NCBI GenBank assembly: GCA_031270205.1
Contig: JAISYA010000048.1
Location: 1-6,531 of the forward strand
Direction of reading: 5' to 3'
Length of the DNA stretch: 6,531 nt
Origin: Treponema sp.
Lineage (GTDB): Bacteria; Spirochaetota; Spirochaetia; Treponematales; Breznakiellaceae
A model generated the notes under the pieces. It did no database searches. It saw only the letters and a list, made by a program, of their open reading frames with translations, and was not told the DNA's origin. Shown piece by piece: positions 5,171 to 6,531 of this stretch (positions are counted from its first letter, which is position 1; every line of letters starts with the position of its first letter). The position numbers and the translations under genes were made by a program.

Positions 5171-6531
5171 TTAGGGCGCGTCGGTGATGAGAATCTCCTT
5201 GTGGTTGTCGCCGTATACGCCCGGCTTCTGGTTCGGATCGGTATTCGCGTCGACGCCCCAGGCGCTCGTATACGTGCCTACCCTACCAGAGGGAACCTTA
5301 ATGCTCAAAGTGGTGGGGGCCGAAGGGTTATGGGTATAGACGAACACCCCGTAAGGCCCCCCTCCGTTAATCGTCAGTATGGTTGGCGGGTTGGCGGGGA
5401 GTTTCAGTGTGGTCAGGGCCGTACAGTTCTGGAAGGCGAAACTGCCGATAGTTGTGACGGCGGGGAATTCCACTGTGGTCAGGGCCGTACAGTAAGCGAA
5501 GGCCCGGTCGTCGATGCTTTCGGCCGCGGGGAAGTTCACCGTTTTCAGAGCGGTACAGCTGCGGAAGGCAGCATAGCCGATATTTGTTGCCCCGGGGAAG
5601 CTAATTGTTTCCAGGGTACTGAGGGACCTGAAGGCCACCTCGCCGATGTACGTGACGTTTTTGCCGCTCACGCTTGTGAGGCTGGTAAAGTATTGGAACA
5701 TATAGGAGAGCACGTCCCCCAGATCGCCATCCGCGATGCTTGTGGCCGCGTCGGGCAGGGTGAGGGACACGATCCATTCTTTACCGGTGGCTGACGCTTG
5801 ATAAGGGTCAGGGTCAAAGGCCCCGTCGCTGTAGAGGCCGCCGCCGCCGGAACTGGAACTGTGGCTTCCCCTGGCGCAGGAGGAAAGGTCAAGGGCCACG
5901 TATTTGCCCCCGGTGTTTATGGCCGCGATGATACCCTCCCAGTTGGCCTTGGAAAGCACCATTTCCACCGGCAGGAGGACGGGGTCCGTATCGGAGGCGC
6001 CGCCTGAAGCGCCGGCGAGATAGGTTCCAATCTCGGCAAGGCTCGTAAAGGCCACCGTGACTGCCGCAGGGTCGCTGGCGAGGGTGGCGGCCTTGTTCCC
6101 GCCGTCCCCGTTGTCGCTAATCTTGTTGGTAACCTTCACGTAATAGTAGACGATTCCCGTAGTGTCCGTGGGGGGCGTGTACGCCGCGGCGGTTTGGCCG
6201 CTTATGACGGTTCCGCCGGTATTGTTGTTATCGGTGTTGCTGTACCACTGGTAGCTCAACACGCCGCCGTCGGTGACGGACCCAACGGTAACGCTCAAGG
6301 CGGCGGCGGTGGCACCGGTGGTGTAGAACGCGCTTTGGGGCTGGGTTGTGATGTTGGGGACCTGGGCGTTGATCAGGTCGTTCACCAGGATCGCCGCCGT
6401 ATCGCTGGAGGTAGCGGCCTTCCGGGAGCCAAGGGTGTTGGTAACGATCACGTAATAGTAGACGATTCCTATAGTGTCCGTAGGGGGGGTGTACGCCGCG
6501 GCGGTTTCGCCGCTTAGGGCGGTTCCCGCGG
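5171..6531 (-). CDS. Surface protein with Ig-like repeats and BspA/TpLRR leucine-rich repeats (5' end outside window)
   Basis: The frame is open from the right edge to TAA at 5173-5171, so the N-terminus and any signal peptide are missing; 452 residues are visible, numbered here from the first full codon. Residues 1-50 are the end of one Ig-like repeat and about 58-160 a second, sharing TAAAYTPPTDT and GIVYYYV.VTN, 104 residues apart. Residues 161-292 form a middle region with KYVALDLSSC (209-218), a Ser/Gly-rich insert (221-231) and FDPDPYQ, then VSLTLPDAATSI. Four 22-residue leucine-rich repeats follow, each beginning I..xAF, near residues 295, 317, 339 and 361. The C-terminus (about 381-452) is a short capping region. 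BspA-type repeats usually act in adhesion at the cell surface; the exact role is unknown. A GTG at 6451 falls inside the Ig repeat and is not a real start. Confidence 0.88.
   Translation of the reverse strand, partial: AGTALSGETAAAYTPPTDTIGIVYYYVIVTNTLGSRKAATSSDTAAILVNDLINAQVPNITTQPQSAFYTTGATAAALSVTVGSVTDGGVLSYQWYSNTDNNNTGGTVISGQTAAAYTPPTDTTGIVYYYVKVTNKISDNGDGGNKAATLASDPAAVTVAFTSLAEIGTYLAGASGGASDTDPVLLPVEMVLSKANWEGIIAAINTGGKYVALDLSSCARGSHSSSSGGGGLYSDGAFDPDPYQASATGKEWIVSLTLPDAATSIADGDLGDVLSYMFQYFTSLTSVSGKNVTYIGEVAFRSLSTLETISFPGATNIGYAAFRSCTALKTVNFPAAESIDDRAFAYCTALTTVEFPAVTTIGSFAFQNCTALTTLKLPANPPTILTINGGGPYGVFVYTHNPSAPTTLSIKVPSGRVGTYTSAWGVDANTDPNQKPGVYGDNHKEILITDAP
5384..5653 (-). repeat. 66-bp tandem repeats encoding the leucine-rich repeats
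   Basis: Four units of 66 bp encode the 22-residue leucine-rich repeats. Two neighbouring units share an identical 20-base stretch beginning TGTGGTCAGGG on the plus strand (5408-5427 and 5474-5493). The similarity at DNA level suggests recent duplication, so repeat number may vary between strains. Confidence 0.75.
6137..6531 (-). repeat. 312-bp-spaced duplication in the Ig-like coding region
   Basis: The 83 bases at 6137-6219 closely match 6449-6531, with about nine differences, at an offset of 312 bp (104 codons). This is the DNA trace of the two Ig-like repeats, and the second copy is cut by the window edge. More copies may lie beyond. Conservation at nucleotide level points to recent duplication or gene conversion. 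Confidence 0.8.

Noticed and set aside
4967..5794. Plus-strand open frame of 275 codons across the repeat array and the surface-protein gene
   Set aside because: It is kept open by the stop-free 21-bp units and then runs antisense to well-formed leucine-rich repeats; its product is compositionally odd and has no recognisable domain.
6449..6451. GTG as the start of the surface-protein gene
   Set aside because: It is the valine codon inside the conserved YYYV.VTN segment of an Ig-like repeat, and the matching frame continues upstream to the window edge.

Overview
The window looks like a moderately GC-rich spirochaete chromosome, most probably Treponema and plausibly a termite-gut-type treponeme. 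This is inferred from gene style, not from a marker gene. The best clue is a surface protein at the right edge. It joins Ig-like repeats of the TYTPPT...YYYV.VTN type to a middle region carrying a KYVALDLS motif and then to BspA/TpLRR leucine-rich repeats, a combination I associate with Treponema. No rRNA, tRNA, CRISPR array or insertion sequence was seen.

Layout. Bases 1-353 are a leader region with several inverted and direct repeats, ending in a very good sigma-70-type promoter. It drives a plus-strand gene for a carbohydrate-type ABC transporter ATPase (354-1460, UgpC/MsmK/MalK family), which is closed by a strong intrinsic terminator (1489-1516). No permease or binding protein lies beside it, so it appears to be a stand-alone ATPase that may serve transporters encoded elsewhere.

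Everything to the right is on the minus strand. Read in the direction of transcription, the order is: the 3' part of the Ig/LRR surface protein gene (right edge to 5171); a 374-bp gap with a striking array of 21-bp palindromic tandem repeats (5034-5159) and an AT-rich promoter/operator block; a MarR-family regulator (4796-4341); a MATE multidrug exporter (4363-3020) overlapping it by 23 bp; and after a 102-bp gap the alpha (2917-2078) and beta (2078-1515) subunits of a two-subunit class I [4Fe-4S] fumarase/tartrate dehydratase-type hydro-lyase, joined by a TAATG overlap. The fumarase genes converge on the ABC ATPase gene at the terminator.

Functionally, marR-MATE has the architecture of a self-regulated drug-efflux operon like mepR-mepA. 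Two near-palindromes over its promoter are the natural candidates for the regulator's operator. The fumarase pair has no clear promoter of its own and may receive transcription from the efflux operon. The least explained sequence is the 21-bp array. Every unit holds a hairpin-capable palindrome, and one arm position changes between A/T and C/G with the partner position changing to match.
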